From the NCBI RefSeq assembly GCF_905404315.1, contig NC_066276.1, forward strand, positions 11,798,001 to 11,862,000: a DNA stretch of 64,000 nucleotides. Reading direction: 5' to 3'. Under the pieces are notes generated by a model that was not told where the DNA came from, made no database searches, and worked only from the letters and a program-made list of their open reading frames with translations. The stretch is from Leptidea sinapis. Its lineage: Eukaryota; Arthropoda; Insecta; Lepidoptera; Pieridae. Of the stretch, positions 11,968 to 22,710 are shown piece by piece. Made by a program: the position numbers and the translations under genes. How positions within the stretch are numbered: the first letter of the stretch is position 1; each line of letters begins with the position of its first letter.

Positions 11968-12346
11968 AAAATCACTTATTGACGTCAAACACTAAAACGG
12001 GCGCAAGAAAGTGCTGTTTTTTTTTTCTTAATTACTTACAATATAATATGTACCTAGTATGTTAGAATCGTACAATAAAAATTTATAATTAATTAGCGTC
12101 AGGGCGTTCGCTCGATTACCAGTCTATGGTATCATTAAGAAAATCATTTATTTTATTTACCACACAAATATACCTCGCCCAATAAAAGACTTACTTATTC
12201 GTCTTAGCCGAGTAGTAGGCACAACAATTTTATGTTTGATCCTCGTTTTAACATTATGATTGTCGCAGTTTCTAGCAAATTCGTTAAAGTGCTTATGAAC
12301 ATAATCAAGAATAATATATTGAGATGTAACAGCCAAAATGTTTAAT
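11968..12346 (-). mobile_element. Decayed Jockey-like LINE 3' end (copy B)
   Basis: An old copy of the family seen at 846-1480. It shares the GGGCGCAAGAAA UTR segment, the ACCAGTCTATGGTATCATTAAG end-of-ORF region, and TTAGCCGAGTAGTAGGCA, all coding on the minus strand. Deletions and frameshifts have destroyed the frame. It is more diverged than copies A and C, so probably an older insertion. Confidence 0.75.
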
Positions 12347-12786
12347 TAGCTATTGTAAGGTGCTAGGCTGACTGAATGAGACTCTGAATTTATCTTACGT
12401 CTGACAATCAAGAGTTGTGAACGTCACTGCCCTATTGTTGAACAAGATAGTTTAATTGATTAATGAGTGCCGGTAAAGAATTAATGATCCCAGACTTATT
12501 TAAAATAAGGCAATCGAAGATTAGCAGCAATTAGTTTTAACTTTTAATTTTTGTTGAACTTTAACAGAATGCCTTACCGTCATCAGTAAATCTGGTGTAA
12601 TTAATTTTTAATTGTTGTATTAAATTGCATATGGGCTTGAGTTATGTGGAACATAAAACAAGGATGAAAAATTGAACATATTATGGTCAAACAGTCTTTT
12701 AGCTAAATACTGCAGCAAGGACCACGAAACCCTGACTGAATGGTCAGCCAACAAGAGAAGAGTGATAATAATATTTTGCCATCCAT
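12347..12786. other. No gene recognised
   Basis: Spacer between two LINE copies of the same family; no feature recognised. Confidence 0.4.
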
Positions 12787-13655
12787 ATTCAAATATTTTT
12801 ATTCAAAATAGGATTTATAATCACTTATTGAAAGTCAAAATCTACCACCCATTCAAAAGAGACTGCCTCAGACCTGACAAGAATGGGCGCAAGAAACTCA
12901 GCGGGCTTTTTTTTTTATATAAAAATAAAATATGGATTACAATGTAATATCGTACAATGTAAAAATTTATAAAACTTAAAAATTTAAATATTCGTAACAC
13001 ATTTGTTTTGTACATTTTCTGGGATCATATTGTAGAAGCATATACATCGCCCAAAAAAAGACTTACTAACTCGACCCAACCGAGTAGTAGGCATAACAAG
13101 TTTATGTTTGTTCCTCATGTTAACATTATGAATGTCACAGTTTCTAGAAAATTCCTCAATGTGCTTATGAACATACAAAACATTATCAAAAATGTATTGA
13201 GAAGCAACAGGCGAAATGTTTATTTCTTTAAATTTTTCTCTTAATGATTCTTTAGGACCTAGGTTATAAATCGCGCGAATAGCCCTCTTCTGCAGCACAA
13301 AGATAGTATTAATATCGGCCGCACTGCCCCATAACAATATACCATAGGACATAATACTATGAAAATAACTAAAGTATACTAATCTCGCCGTATCTATGTC
13401 AGTTAACCGTCTAATTTTCTTAACCGCATATGCTGCAGAACTAAGCCTATTCGCCATTCCTTCAATATGGGGGCCCCACTGCAATTTGGAATCAAGAGTA
13501 ATGCCAAGAAATATAGCAGATTCCACTGGTTTTACCACCTCTCCATTTAATAAAATATTCGCATCTATATTTTTGACATTTGGCGCGTGAATTTAATATA
13601 TTTGGTTTTATGATTATTTAACAATAAGTTATTGGCGCTAAACCAGAAAGAGCCA
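12787..13655 (-). mobile_element. 5'-truncated Jockey-like LINE (copy C)
   Basis: The best-kept copy of the A/B/D family. The minus strand encodes WFSANNLLLNNHKTKYIKFT, then after a small frameshift IFLGITLDSKLQWGPHIEG, SSAAYAVKKIRRLTDIDTA, FSYFHSIMSYGILLWGSAAD and QKRAIRAIYNLGPKESLR. These are the thumb and C-terminal segments that follow the YADD box in Jockey-type reverse transcriptases. The catalytic core and endonuclease are missing. A 184-codon frame (13538-12984) survives but is not functional. A deletion near 12985 removes the last part of the ORF that copy A retains. Confidence 0.85.
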
Positions 13656-13984
13656 AGTCCGCATGGGGTTCGAGTGTATGAGAATTTCGTCTATAAAAGC
13701 CAACTGGTTGACCTGTTATAGTAAATAAATCGTTGTTTGGTGCAATTACTACTTATGACAGTAATCATAACCATCAAGCTCTAAAGGTTGATGCGCTTAA
13801 TATAGAACAGGGGCGATAATTTGAGAAATCCAAAAAAATTATATATTTTTCCTTTCATTTTTGCTATACTCTATTCCTTTTCTTAAATTTTCTTCTTATT
13901 AATCTATTTTTTCTTATTAAATTTTTATTTTTTGAAATTATTTAATATTTAAAACGCTTTTTAACTTAATTAAATCATAATCAT

Positions 13985-14300
13985 GGCACCCGTTCGATGA
14001 CATCAGGCAAACTTGAAGTACCTAGAGTAAACAATTACTTTGTCGATAGAACTTTAAAGAAAATAATACCATATCTGCTTAATAGTTTGCCTGAGGAGAT
14101 CCGACGGGAACCAAACAAAAATAAATTTAAAAAACTATTGAATAAATATTTATTGTTGCAGTAACATTTGTAAAATACGCTTTAAGATTTATTTTATGTG
14201 ACTCGCTCGATCCTGTAGACAAACTTTGTAAGCAGTTTTACAGGACTTTGTATTATTTTAAGAAGAAACTGTATGTTTATAATAAAAAAAAAAAAAACAA
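13985..14300 (+). mobile_element. CR1-like LINE C-terminal fragment with A-rich tail
   Basis: Plus-strand frame SGKLEVPRVNNYFVDRTLKK, then IIPYLLNSLPEEIRREPNKN and KFKKLLNKYLL, ends at a stop near 14164 and is followed by a short UTR and an A-run at about 14285-14297. The pattern VPRxNNYxxxRTLxxxxPxLLNSLPEEIR is the usual C-terminus of CR1-group reverse transcriptase ORFs. Everything upstream is missing, so it is a 5'-truncated dead insertion. Confidence 0.7.
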
Positions 14301-14737
14301 AAAACTGTGAACACGCTTCATATATTGGAACCTTATAAAATGTGTCATGTACTACAGCTACTGAAAAATACTCAATGATTTAAGAGTGCCCGTTGGCGTC
14401 CTTATATATTCTTCTTACGAGCTGTAGTTTTTCCGAACATAATATAGTAGATGTAGTAATAATATTAAAAATTGTTTAGTTTAAGTTTATTTGACTTTGA
14501 AACGTGGCTCCCTAAAAAAAATCCAGAGAGTAAGTCGTAAAGCTTAACATGTAGGTCCTCGTATCTTTAATATATATAATTGATCTTCAATAATATAATA
14601 AACAGAGTGTGAGGTGACGGCCACGTAGAGGTTATCACGTGAGAAGGACGTCACTGAGCGAAAAACAAGAATTATTGTAAATAGATAGCACTTTATTAAA
14701 GCAACTTTAAAATAACTTTGTACACAATAAAAATTAG

Positions 14738-14900
14738 TTAAAACGAATGAGTTTCTTGCTACTTCTTCTCATTAGCTCAACCCTTTACGAAGTAGCGGTA
14801 AATTCAATAAGAAACAATATTTATATATTTTTTTTGACATTCACAAGTGTCCTTTTTGTGACCTACATGAATAAAGTGTTTTTGAATTCGAATTAAATAT
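14738..14900 (+). repeat. LINE 3' UTR fragment
   Basis: GAGTTTCTTGCTACTTCTTC, GAAGTAGCGGTAAATTCAAT, and a tail CATGAATAAAGTGTTTTTGA. This pattern (a TTTCTTGC..CTTCTTCTC block, a GAAGTAGCGGTA block, then GAATAAAGT-TTTTGA) ends many lepidopteran LINEs and is seen at 37.6, 44.6, 50.6 and 62.0 kb in this window. Confidence 0.6.
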
Positions 14901-15657
14901 ATTAAACTTACTCAAGTGTCATAACTCATATCCATTGTAAATGATAATGAAAAATTAAAATTAATAACAAATACATTAGTACCTACCAAAATTTTAAACC
15001 TATTAATACCTAAATTTATACAAATAAGAATTGTTTTTTTTTCTCACGTTCTAGACTTATAAAAATTTATGTTTTGTAATTTTTGAGTGTGTTATTGACA
15101 CCTATTATGAAGTAATTCTGTTTCACACTATTTCCATTTCAATGATGTGTTTATCTATTATAGTAACTACAATAATTTGTATCTAGCATTAGTTTATAAT
15201 AATGTGAAATATACAAAAAACTTGCACGTAGCAATTTTTTGAAAGCCTAAATGTAATATAAACACGTCACCAGAAAAAAATCATTGGCGCTAAATGTTAA
15301 GGAGAGGGTAATATGTCCAATAATAAAAAAGTTTGACAATTTGCAGCTGACTGTACGTCGACATTGCAATGTTAACAATTCCAAGGACTACATCCGCTTC
15401 CATAACAAGAAAGCGAGTTCTACATTTCTCATCTCACAGGGAAGTCGAGTAAGTTTTAATAGGGGAGGCGTATTATACTGATATCGGGAAAAGAGATATC
15501 TCTACATAATTATTCTCAGCCTTACAAAGTGCTCCATAAAAAAGTTGTGAGTATAATCTGATTGTTACCCGGGACAGTTTTTATGGCAGTGAAATGTATT
15601 AAAATGATATGAAGGCAGATATCACTATTATTTGGCACCGAGTCTCACTTGATTATT
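14901..15657. other. No gene recognised
   Basis: AT-rich sequence; a 65-codon plus frame at 15284-15481 has no known motif. Confidence 0.4.
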
Positions 15658-16380
15658 GAAAGACCGATTTGTTCCTGTTTCGCCCCACACAAAAAACCTT
15701 GTTTCGCCCCAGATTTTAAGCGTTTCGTCTCGAAAATAATAATAATTAATAATTTATTATTTTATTCTTTTTTCGCCCCACTTTTTGTTCCTTATTCGCC
15801 CCGGGTAGTAATTTATGTGTTTTACAACATGTTTTGTACGGACAGCATACAAAATATTTTAATAATCATATTTTTGTCGATAAATATAATTAATGAACTC
15901 AACAAGTTAGTATTCAATACCAGAAATCAATTAATGGAAACAGGAGCCTTTTAACTAATTAAAATTTTACTTATTCAAATTGTTATATAAATTGGCTTAA
16001 AACCTCAATATCTCACCTTCATCTTGATGCATGGACTTTGGAATCAAGATAATTTTACTATGTACTTGGTCCGTTTATGATATTTTTGTGCCAAGTTTTA
16101 TCGTTATACTTTTGAGACAACCTAAGACAGCTGTGCCGCAATCTGCAAGAACATAATATCCTGTAATAGGTTTATGAACACCTTTCATGCGATCGTTTGG
16201 TATTGGGTAAACTATTGCTCTTATATATATCTAGAATATTGTTGTGATTCACATATTTTTTCTGGCTGTACAAAGGTAACATTTTAAAATGTGGGGCGAA
16301 ACAGGAATAAAAATCAACATGGGATGAAACAGGAATGTGGGACAAAAACCCGGGGCGAAACAGGAACAAATCGAAAGACC
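15658..16380. mobile_element. hAT-like MITE with 8-bp target duplication
   Basis: The element body is 15666-16372 (707 bp). Its ends are perfect 21-bp terminal inverted repeats, beginning GATTTGTTCC and ending TTTCGCCCC (15666-15686 and 16352-16372). It is flanked by an exact 8-bp direct duplication GAAAGACC at 15658-15665 and 16373-16380. An 8-bp duplication is typical of hAT-superfamily elements. The motif TTTCGCCCC or its near relatives recur inside both ends (about 15704-15712, 15772-15781, 15786-15803, and inverted at 16292-16306 and 16319-16333), as expected for transposase-binding subterminal repeats. No transposase is encoded, so it is non-autonomous. The superfamily label rests on duplication length only. 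Confidence 0.85.
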
Positions 16381-16739
16381 GAATTGGCACAGGGTGATTT
16401 TTTTTCTCTGTTATGCTGATGCCAAAAATGCACAACGTTAATGTTGTATTTTCACTACTGCTGGTTTTTTCTATTGATCTAAGTATAAGACTATCCTGAC
16501 TCGCAGCTATTTTTATACTTATTAACTTTAGTTAGTTAAAGGAGCCTCGTCATATATCAGCTGTTGAACTGACAATGCGTGGAGTATTTTTAAGAAAGGT
16601 ATGTAGGGTAATCTAATAAGATTCGGATTAGAATTTAGAAAGTACATTTCTTATTTCTATGTTTGAGACTTGAGCATGCATTTTATTAGGAAATTATTTT
16701 ATCGACTGAGGATTAAAATAATTCAATTTTGATAGATTA

Positions 16740-16862
16740 TGGGTTATTGCGGCTCAGAATTATTGTGTTTTTCAAGAATCCTGAGCGGCACTGCATTGCA
16801 GTGAAGAATCAACTGAACGTTCTGCTCGTCTCACAAACTAGGGGATTTTCATAAAAAAAATA
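16740..16862 (+). repeat. LINE 3' tail fragment ending in A-run
   Basis: GGCTCAGAATTATTGTGTTT, AAGAATCCTGAGCGGCACTG, and TCTGCTCGTCTCACAAACTA followed by TTTTCATAAAAAAAA. This ends an abundant lepidopteran non-LTR element, and the A-run gives its orientation. Confidence 0.6.
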
Positions 16863-17229
16863 GGAATTAGACCAAATGCATCTTTGCTTCGGTAACATAC
16901 TCAGAATCAATATAAAAGTGTTCTAACACGTAATATCGATCACTGATTACGTATTGAATAACCTCCTGGCATACAGATCTTAGATTATCCATTACACGTC
17001 AAGATCGGTAATAAGTTTACTCAAAGCAAACTATTTTTTAATCTTCTTACGTGATATTAAGATCGTATAGCATTTCCTGCATCGTTCAAGGCTATATTCG
17101 AAACACTTTCAATGGGACTAGTCACTTCATTTTGATTTTAATGTCATGAAGATACTGTTCAACATATATTTATATTAAATATTTACTTACATATATAACT
17201 AAGTACATAAGTATGACTGCGGTAAGTCT
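16863..17229. other. No gene recognised
   Basis: AT-rich spacer between two repeat fragments. Confidence 0.4.
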
Positions 17230-17460
17230 GTTTTACCAGTGAGGGGGTTCTATGCACAAAACGCCGGCTAAGTTGGTACCACAGAGGCGCCATTATCTGA
17301 AGCATTATTGTGTTTTGGTTTGAATGGCATCGTAGCTAGTGAAATTACTGAGCTAATGAAACTTAACATATTGTTTAGACCCAGAGAGAGCGCAATAATT
17401 GCGATACCGCTCAGAACTTGAGTTTTTAACATCTGATGAACGTCGCGCTGGTCTTGTCAT
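17230..17460 (+). repeat. Diverged LINE 3'-region fragment
   Basis: GAGGGGGTTCTATGCACAAA, CGCCGGCTAAGTTGGTACCA and GTAGCTAGTGAAATTACTGA resemble the segment that normally lies just upstream of the tail seen at 16740-16862. Order and orientation fit one family, although the pieces are now separate. Assignment is from memory of lepidopteran repeats. Confidence 0.45.
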
Positions 17461-17550
17461 TCATGCACATAATGAACACTTGCTAGTCACATTTAAGTGA
17501 GAACGAACGCATTTTAATCTAGGTTAATTAGCTCCGAGTCATATATATAT

Positions 17551-17692
17551 TTACCCCCTTATCATAATGGTCCGCTAACTTTAAACAGCCGCTAAGTAGT
17601 GTTTTTTCTCATTCTGACTTAGGTCAATAGAAGAAGACAGAATGCGAATTAGCAATGCTTTCAGTTAGCAGACTATTATGAATAAGGGGGAA
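17551..17692. mobile_element. 142-bp MITE
   Basis: Terminal inverted repeats of about 30 bp: TTACCCCCTTATCATAATGG TCCGCTAACT at the left and AGTTAGCAGACTATTATGAA TAAGGGGGAA at the right (17663-17692), complementary apart from a few mismatches and one gap. The interior (about 80 bp) has no coding capacity. No clear target duplication, though the flanking TA-rich DNA could hide a TA. Confidence 0.75.
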
Positions 17693-17811
17693 AGTCTTTT
17701 TTTAACATCTTTTAACGAATTCATAAAACATTTAACTTTATTATATTAAAGACAGAACAAAGTCTCGATTATTATTAAAATTGTTTTAAAATATTTTCAA
17801 ATAATCATAGG

Positions 17812-17908
17812 TCGCCAACGCTCCTAAGATTATTTTGATAGGAGATCACTTCTCATCAGGTGACCGTACCTAAGCTCGTTTGTCCTCCTCTTCCATAAAA
17901 ATAAAACG
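17812..17908 (+). repeat. LINE 3' end fragment
   Basis: TAGGAGATCACTTCTCATCA, GGTGACCGTACCTAAGCTCG and TTTGTCCTCCTCTTCCATAA, followed by A-rich bases. This matches the 3' end of the LINE family at 40091-40501 and 54426-55310, so it is a very short 5'-truncated insertion of that family. Confidence 0.65.
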
Positions 17909-17970
17909 ATGTGAGAAGCACGGCACTACTAAGAACTACGGGCACTTAACAAGTGTATTAAGAGTTAACA

Positions 17971-18300
17971 AATCTAATACATAAAATTCTCGTGTCACGG
18001 TGTGCGGTACCGAACTCCTCCGAAACGGCTTGACCGATTCTCATGAAATTTTGAGTGCATAATGGGTAGGTCTGAGAATCGGACAACATCTATTTTTCAT
18101 CACCCTAAATGTTAAGGGTGGTCCACACGATTTTTTTTTTAATTTTTTTGACATTTTTTTTAAATTTGTTTGATTATGAGTCAGCATTAAAAAATACACA
18201 CAACTTTAAATTTTCACCCATCTACGATCAACAGTTACTTTTGTATCGCGATTTGAATATCGGCAATACAACGTTTGCTGGGTCAGCTAGTAAACTTATA
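17971..18300 (-). repeat. Lepidopteran repeat ending CTAGCTGACCCAGCAAACGTTG
   Basis: Read on the minus strand it starts CTAGCTGACCCAGCAAACG and TTGTATTGCCGATATTC, and ends with ATGAGAATCGGTCAAGCCGT, TTCGGAGGAGTT and a terminal ACACGAGAATTTTATGTATT. This is one of the commonest dispersed repeats of Lepidoptera. A related piece is at 33108-33560. The plus-strand open frame 18109-18345 is only its antisense. Confidence 0.65.
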
Positions 18301-19659
18301 AATTACAAAAAAATATATATATATTTTCGAATATTAAAATTTTAACGTTACAAAGCTATTGGCCCAACCTTAACTAATATTATTTATGTGTGATTCTCTC
18401 CAGCGCGAACTTCAATAATCCCAGAATCAGGTCTGCAAACTATGAATGAGCTCTATATTATCTCATATTAGTCTGTGCAAATAATTCACGTTATCAATTC
18501 AAGATGGCGCTTGTGTAAATCAATGTAACCTCAATTGCTCATTAAGAAAGGTCTCCTTCGGAATTTTCCTCTGATTAGAAATTATATGTGCTTCATATTA
18601 CAATGATATCATTATATATAAATATGGGAAATATTGTTTGGATACAGATTTGTAGATGCAGAGAATGTCTATCCGTTACCACATACATAAGGTGGGTTTA
18701 GACTTGAGTGAGAATGAGCGATTGTTCGTTCAACAGAGTTACAGCATTTTTTTGTTCTACCTTTGTTCGCGAATATTCTATGGAATGTTCTAAGAATACT
18801 CGCTCGCTTGATATAAATGGGCTCCGTAGCAAGCGGGAGAACCGATGCCTCGAGCTTTCTACTTTTTACGCGTTAAGTTAAGCGGTCTCTTCCAAAGCGT
18901 ACTTATTGTATTCTAAATCTACTATAAAACATATTTTTAAAGGTCAAGGTGACTGAGGAATTTCTACTATTGATAGAAGCCTATCATAATTCCAAATGTC
19001 TGTGGGATGATTATAAAAATACTACTCCCACTATAGAAAACCTACTAAAACACAAAACAACACAGACTGCAATATAATTAACTAAACACAGATAACATTA
19101 AAACATTCATTCAAATTAACACCTTACTTCGTGGCAGTTATGTCCAATGCTTTGAACGAAAACTCTGCCTATGAGTTTTGCTTAATTTAGTTTAGCTTAA
19201 TTGCAGTTAATTTGGAGCGTGATTGTGATTCTAGTAACTAGTTGTTTATTGTACGTCAATGCATACAACACAAACAAAAATATAAAAAACCCATTGTATC
19301 CATTGGAGATCGAACCCGCAGCCCTTGTGTCGATTGACGAGCCTGTCCTTCTGTAACGACATTTCTGATTTAACTGTTACAATATTGAACCTGAGGCGGA
19401 ATGTTAGAACGAACGCTCAAGGATGTGGCAAGATTTCGCGAAGGCGTCTAACTGTTCGTTATAACGGTAGCGTTCATTTGTTATTCCGTCGTTCCAACGT
19501 GACATCGATACGATGAATAAGAATTTTTACGCTTACCACATCGAGCCTACATCTCGGTAGACAACTACATTGATGTGTTAAATTAAATATATAGAATATG
19601 TGATAAAAGAATGTATTTTAATATAAGTTACGGCAAATGTGAGTTTACTTGCCAATATT
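18301..19659. other. No gene recognised
   Basis: AT-rich. A GGGTTCGATCTCC (minus strand, about 19306-19318) resembles a pol III B box but has no partner A box or T-arm pairing. Confidence 0.4.
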
Positions 19660-19830
19660 GCCAATATTCGTCTTCAAACAATTCGACACGAGTTTCGCCT
19701 TTACACGAGGCATCCTCAGGAGATGTTGACTCGCCAAATTCTGTTTGAAGACGAATATTGGCGGAATTAACACACAAGAAAACTCAAAACATTTGGATAA
19801 CTATGGATTTCCGCCTACTTCAATAAATTT
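19660..19830 (+). repeat. Hairpin-headed interspersed repeat, copy 2
   Basis: A perfect 21-bp inverted repeat, GCCAATATTCGTC... at 19660-19680 and its complement at 19742-19762, encloses TTTCGCCTTTACACGAGGCA and TCCTCAGGAGATGTTGACTC. The tail ACTCAAAACATTTGGATAAC and ATGGATTTCCG follows. The family is shared with 8109-8300, but the stem here is made of a different, outer stretch of sequence. Confidence 0.7.
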
Positions 19831-20129
19831 TCTTAAGGAATTCTAACGGGCAATTTTTCAACAGTATGTGGTTAAATTATTGTAAACTTAAATATAACCC
19901 AGATAGATGAACATTTAAATGTAGAAAATATATTTCCGCAGTTTTCTCTTCTAGTCTTGTAGCAAAAGGATGCACTGATAGAGCTGGACAAATACAAATG
20001 AAAGCAGTATTCCGGTATTTTCGATATAGGATGATCGCTTCATTCCGAGAACCTTCAAAATACAAATAGAATGTTGGGTGAGATACTATTTAACATATAG
20101 CGTATAAAACCTAGAGACGTTGCGCCACG

Positions 20130-20660
20130 ACTAGAACCTCAGTGCAAAAACTCACAAAGATTTGGAAAGACCGCAGAATAACCAGAAACACAGAGGTTAG
20201 ACTGATGAGGACCAGCTTTCCAAATTTTCTATACGGAGCTGAGACGTGGACCCTGAGCATTCAAGACTGCCGCAAGATTAACGTGCTGGAAATGTGGTGT
20301 TGGGGGACGCATGCTCAGAATCCCATTGACCGAGCACCAAACCATTGTTTCGATCCTGAAAGAACTTAATATCAAAGCGAGATTATCGTCGTTTGTGCAA
20401 ATACTAATTCTCAAGTTCTTCGGGAATGTCACCGTAACGAGGACTCCATGGCACGTCTGCTGGTGCAAGGGAAAGTTGAGTGCAAAAATATCTCGTCAAC
20501 GCGCCAAGGGTACCGGATGTGTTAATAACGCCGTTCAGATGCGGTATGGTAAAACCGTTTGGTTTTAGTCGGTTCGATTCCGACACACCGCCCCACCGAA
20601 AACCCCGGTGGGGTGACGGCCCGTGGTGGATTCCACACGCATAAAAAAGAAAAAAAAGGA
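20130..20660 (+). mobile_element. RTE-like LINE C-terminal fragment with structured 3' region
   Basis: Plus-strand frames read LTKIWKDRRITRNTEVRLMR, FLYGAETWTLSIQDCRKINV, LEMWCW and then, shifted by one frame, MLRIPLTEHQTIVSILKELN, ending RQRAKGT. GAETWTL...LEMWCWRRMLRI followed by a LGHVxR-like segment is the C-terminus typical of RTE/BovB-group reverse transcriptases. Frameshifts show it is dead. After the ORF come two strong hairpins: a tRNA-like fold at 20541-20591 and CCCCACCG/CGGTGGGG at about 20591-20613, then an A-rich tail at 20641-20659. Confidence 0.75.
20541..20591 (+). other. tRNA-like three-way fold with pol III B box
   Basis: Three nested stems can be drawn: GCGGTAT (20541-20547) with ACACCGC (20585-20591), six of seven pairs; TAAAACC (20550-20556) with GGTTTTA (20561-20567), seven pairs with a GTTT loop; and GTCGG (20568-20572) with CCGAC (20580-20584) closing a TTCGATT loop. 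The last arm is an ideal T-arm and contains the pol III B box GGTTCGATTCC. There is no D arm, so it is not a canonical tRNA. It lies in the 3' region of the RTE fragment. Confidence 0.55.
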
Positions 20661-21504
20661 CTCAACCTTCAACCACAATAAACATGGCGATGTTATCAGT
20701 AATTTTATTGCAGCCGTATATTCCTCACACAAGCAGGTATCTCGTGGGTCACTGAATCAAAATAGACGGAACCTGTCATATATACGTCTCTGAGAAGTCA
20801 TCAGTTTGTAAACATTTGGTACGAAAAGATACCGTACCTTTAATTAGTACGAGTTTAATAAGTAGTTTGAAATGTTTGTACGGACCTAAGATGGCTGCCT
20901 ATCCCATTCTCAACGCGCGTGGATTGTAGTATTTCACGGTAATGATTGAGATAATTTCCTCGTATATTGGTATCAGTACTTACGAACAGAAAACAAATAC
21001 ACGTCATTCTTCGACTTCGTCATAAGGAAATACTTTTCGTTTTACGGCAGCCAAGTCTAGTGAAAACAGACATCGCTTTAATTGTAGTTGGTAGTTTAAG
21101 TACGTACCGACAATTATCCATATTATACACAGGAAATCACTATCATGTTGGGATTGGTTACTAGGTATGCTGTAGCATCTGTTATAACCACGAAATAGAT
21201 AAGAAAGGAAGTTTTAAATAATTTATTTTTCGTACCTATTTATTTGTTATACCCTGGCAGAAGTGGTGTGGTAGTTTGTGGTAGTTGTGGCAGGACGGGG
21301 TGAAAGTTTTAAATGCGCGAGCGCTGTCAGTACATTGCCAATACACCTACATCTAGCATTACTGTTCCATTTATGTACATATTTTATTTATTTATTAATG
21401 ATTAATAAGTTGAATATTTAGATAAACATTTGATAAAATTACTATTGAATTAACCACACATAAAACCATAGCAACAAACGAGTTTTAACCAATAATTAAA
21501 AAGT
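20661..21504. other. No gene recognised
   Basis: AT-rich spacer between the RTE tail and the Tc1 relic. The 5' end of the Tc1 element should be near its right part, but I could not locate an inverted repeat. Confidence 0.4.
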
Positions 21505-22710
21505 GTGTGCCATCGGTAACTAGGGCCGTAATATTGCTTCAAGAAGGCCATGCGCAGCGTTGTGTGTCGTTGTAGCTGAGTTTTTCCCGATCCAGAATGC
21601 TTGGAATCGTTTTCAAGAGACTAGGAGTCTATCCAGGAGACGGGGATTTGGCAATGTTCGAGCAACTACCGCACAGAAGAACCGCTACATGCGCTTGACT
21701 GCGCGCAGAGAACGCTGCATCACAGTCCGCTTCTTACAAAACCGTTTGCGGCTGGTGTTCGGTACACGTGTTAGTGATCAAACCATTACAAATCGTTTAC
21801 ACGAGGACCAGCAGTTCTGCAGGACGCGTAGTGCGGATACCATTAACAAGTGCTCATCGTGCAAACCGATTATCGTTCGCAAGGCAGCATCTGGCGTGGA
21901 ATATGAATGATTGAAGGACAGTATTGTTTACGGATCAGTGTAAAGTAAATTTTTTAGTGATGACCGTCGCATTAGGGTCTGGAGGCGTGAAGGTGAGTGA
22001 TTTTCGGATACTTGTATCCATGAAAGTGACAGATTTTGGGGCCCCAATGTTATGGTATGGGGAGGTTTCTCTATGTCAGGCAGAACCCAGCTGGTAATTC
22101 TAAATTAAGGCACAATAACAGGCCAACGTTACATCGAGTACGTCATAAGACCCCATGTGGTCTCATATGCACAGAGAATCAGCGCAAGATTCCGTCTGAT
22201 GCTCGATAATGCTCGCGCTCATAAAGGTAGGGCCACCAGAGAATCCCTAAAGGAGGCTGGTACACAGGTGTTGCCCTGGCCTGCAAACAGTCCAGCTCTC
22301 AATCCCATTGAACAAATTTGGGATTTACTGAAACGCAGTGTTCGAAACACAAACCAACCCGTGCACAATGAAAGATAGCTAATAAATGTTCTGAAATCAA
22401 AATGGGAACAAATTCCTCAAGAAACAGTGGTACACCTGGTGGAGAGTGTAACTTCTAGGCTTCAAGAATGCATTAGAAAACGAGGAGGGTATACTAGATA
22501 TTGAGGAAAGTCACAATCCAACCAACATTTTTAGTTTTTTTTTCAGAATTTTTATTCCTCACTAATTATTTTTGCAAAAATGCTAATTTTTAGAGAAAGT
22601 TGAGAAAATTTCTTATATTAATTGTTTGCATTATTATTTTATGCTCGCTACAATAAAAATCAAGAATTCATTAGAATACTGTAAAAACGTGGTGGCCCGT
22701 TGTTGTGACT
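21505..22710 (+). pseudogene. Tc1-like transposase relic
   Basis: A near full-length Tc1/mariner-superfamily DDE transposase can be followed through several frames. Its parts are a decayed N-terminal helix-turn-helix (RAVILLQEGHAQRCVSL), NAWNRFQETRSLSRRRGFG, TTAQKNRYMRLTARRERC, SDQTITNRLHED, a degraded FTD segment near 21930, NVMVWGGFSMSGRTQLV, LMLDNARAHKGRATRES (22197-22250), NSPALNPIEQIWDLLKR, and SRLQECIRKRGGYTRY before a stop at 22501. The catalytic Asp of FTD, the Asp of LDNARAH and the Glu of NPIE are recognisable, but stops and frameshifts separate them. The usual SPDLNPIE has Asp changed to Ala. A possible right terminus is CGTGGTGGCCCGTTGTTGTG near 22688; no matching left inverted repeat was seen. 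The host would be the genome itself; activity is impossible. Confidence 0.85.

Noticed and set aside
18109..18345. 78-codon plus-strand frame
   Set aside because: It is the antisense of a common lepidopteran dispersed repeat.
19320..19340. Possible next foxo exon on the minus strand, because CTTGTGTCGATTGA resembles the complement of an IRHN codon run
   Set aside because: Translation gives unrelated residues, with no NSIRHNLSL and no splice acceptor.
19288..19345. Second tRNA-like or SINE head on the minus strand (GGGTTCGATCTCC)
   Set aside because: No A box, no T-arm complement and no SINE body could be found.
21240..21504. Left terminal inverted repeat of the Tc1 relic
   Set aside because: No sequence complementary to the candidate right end near 22688 was seen.
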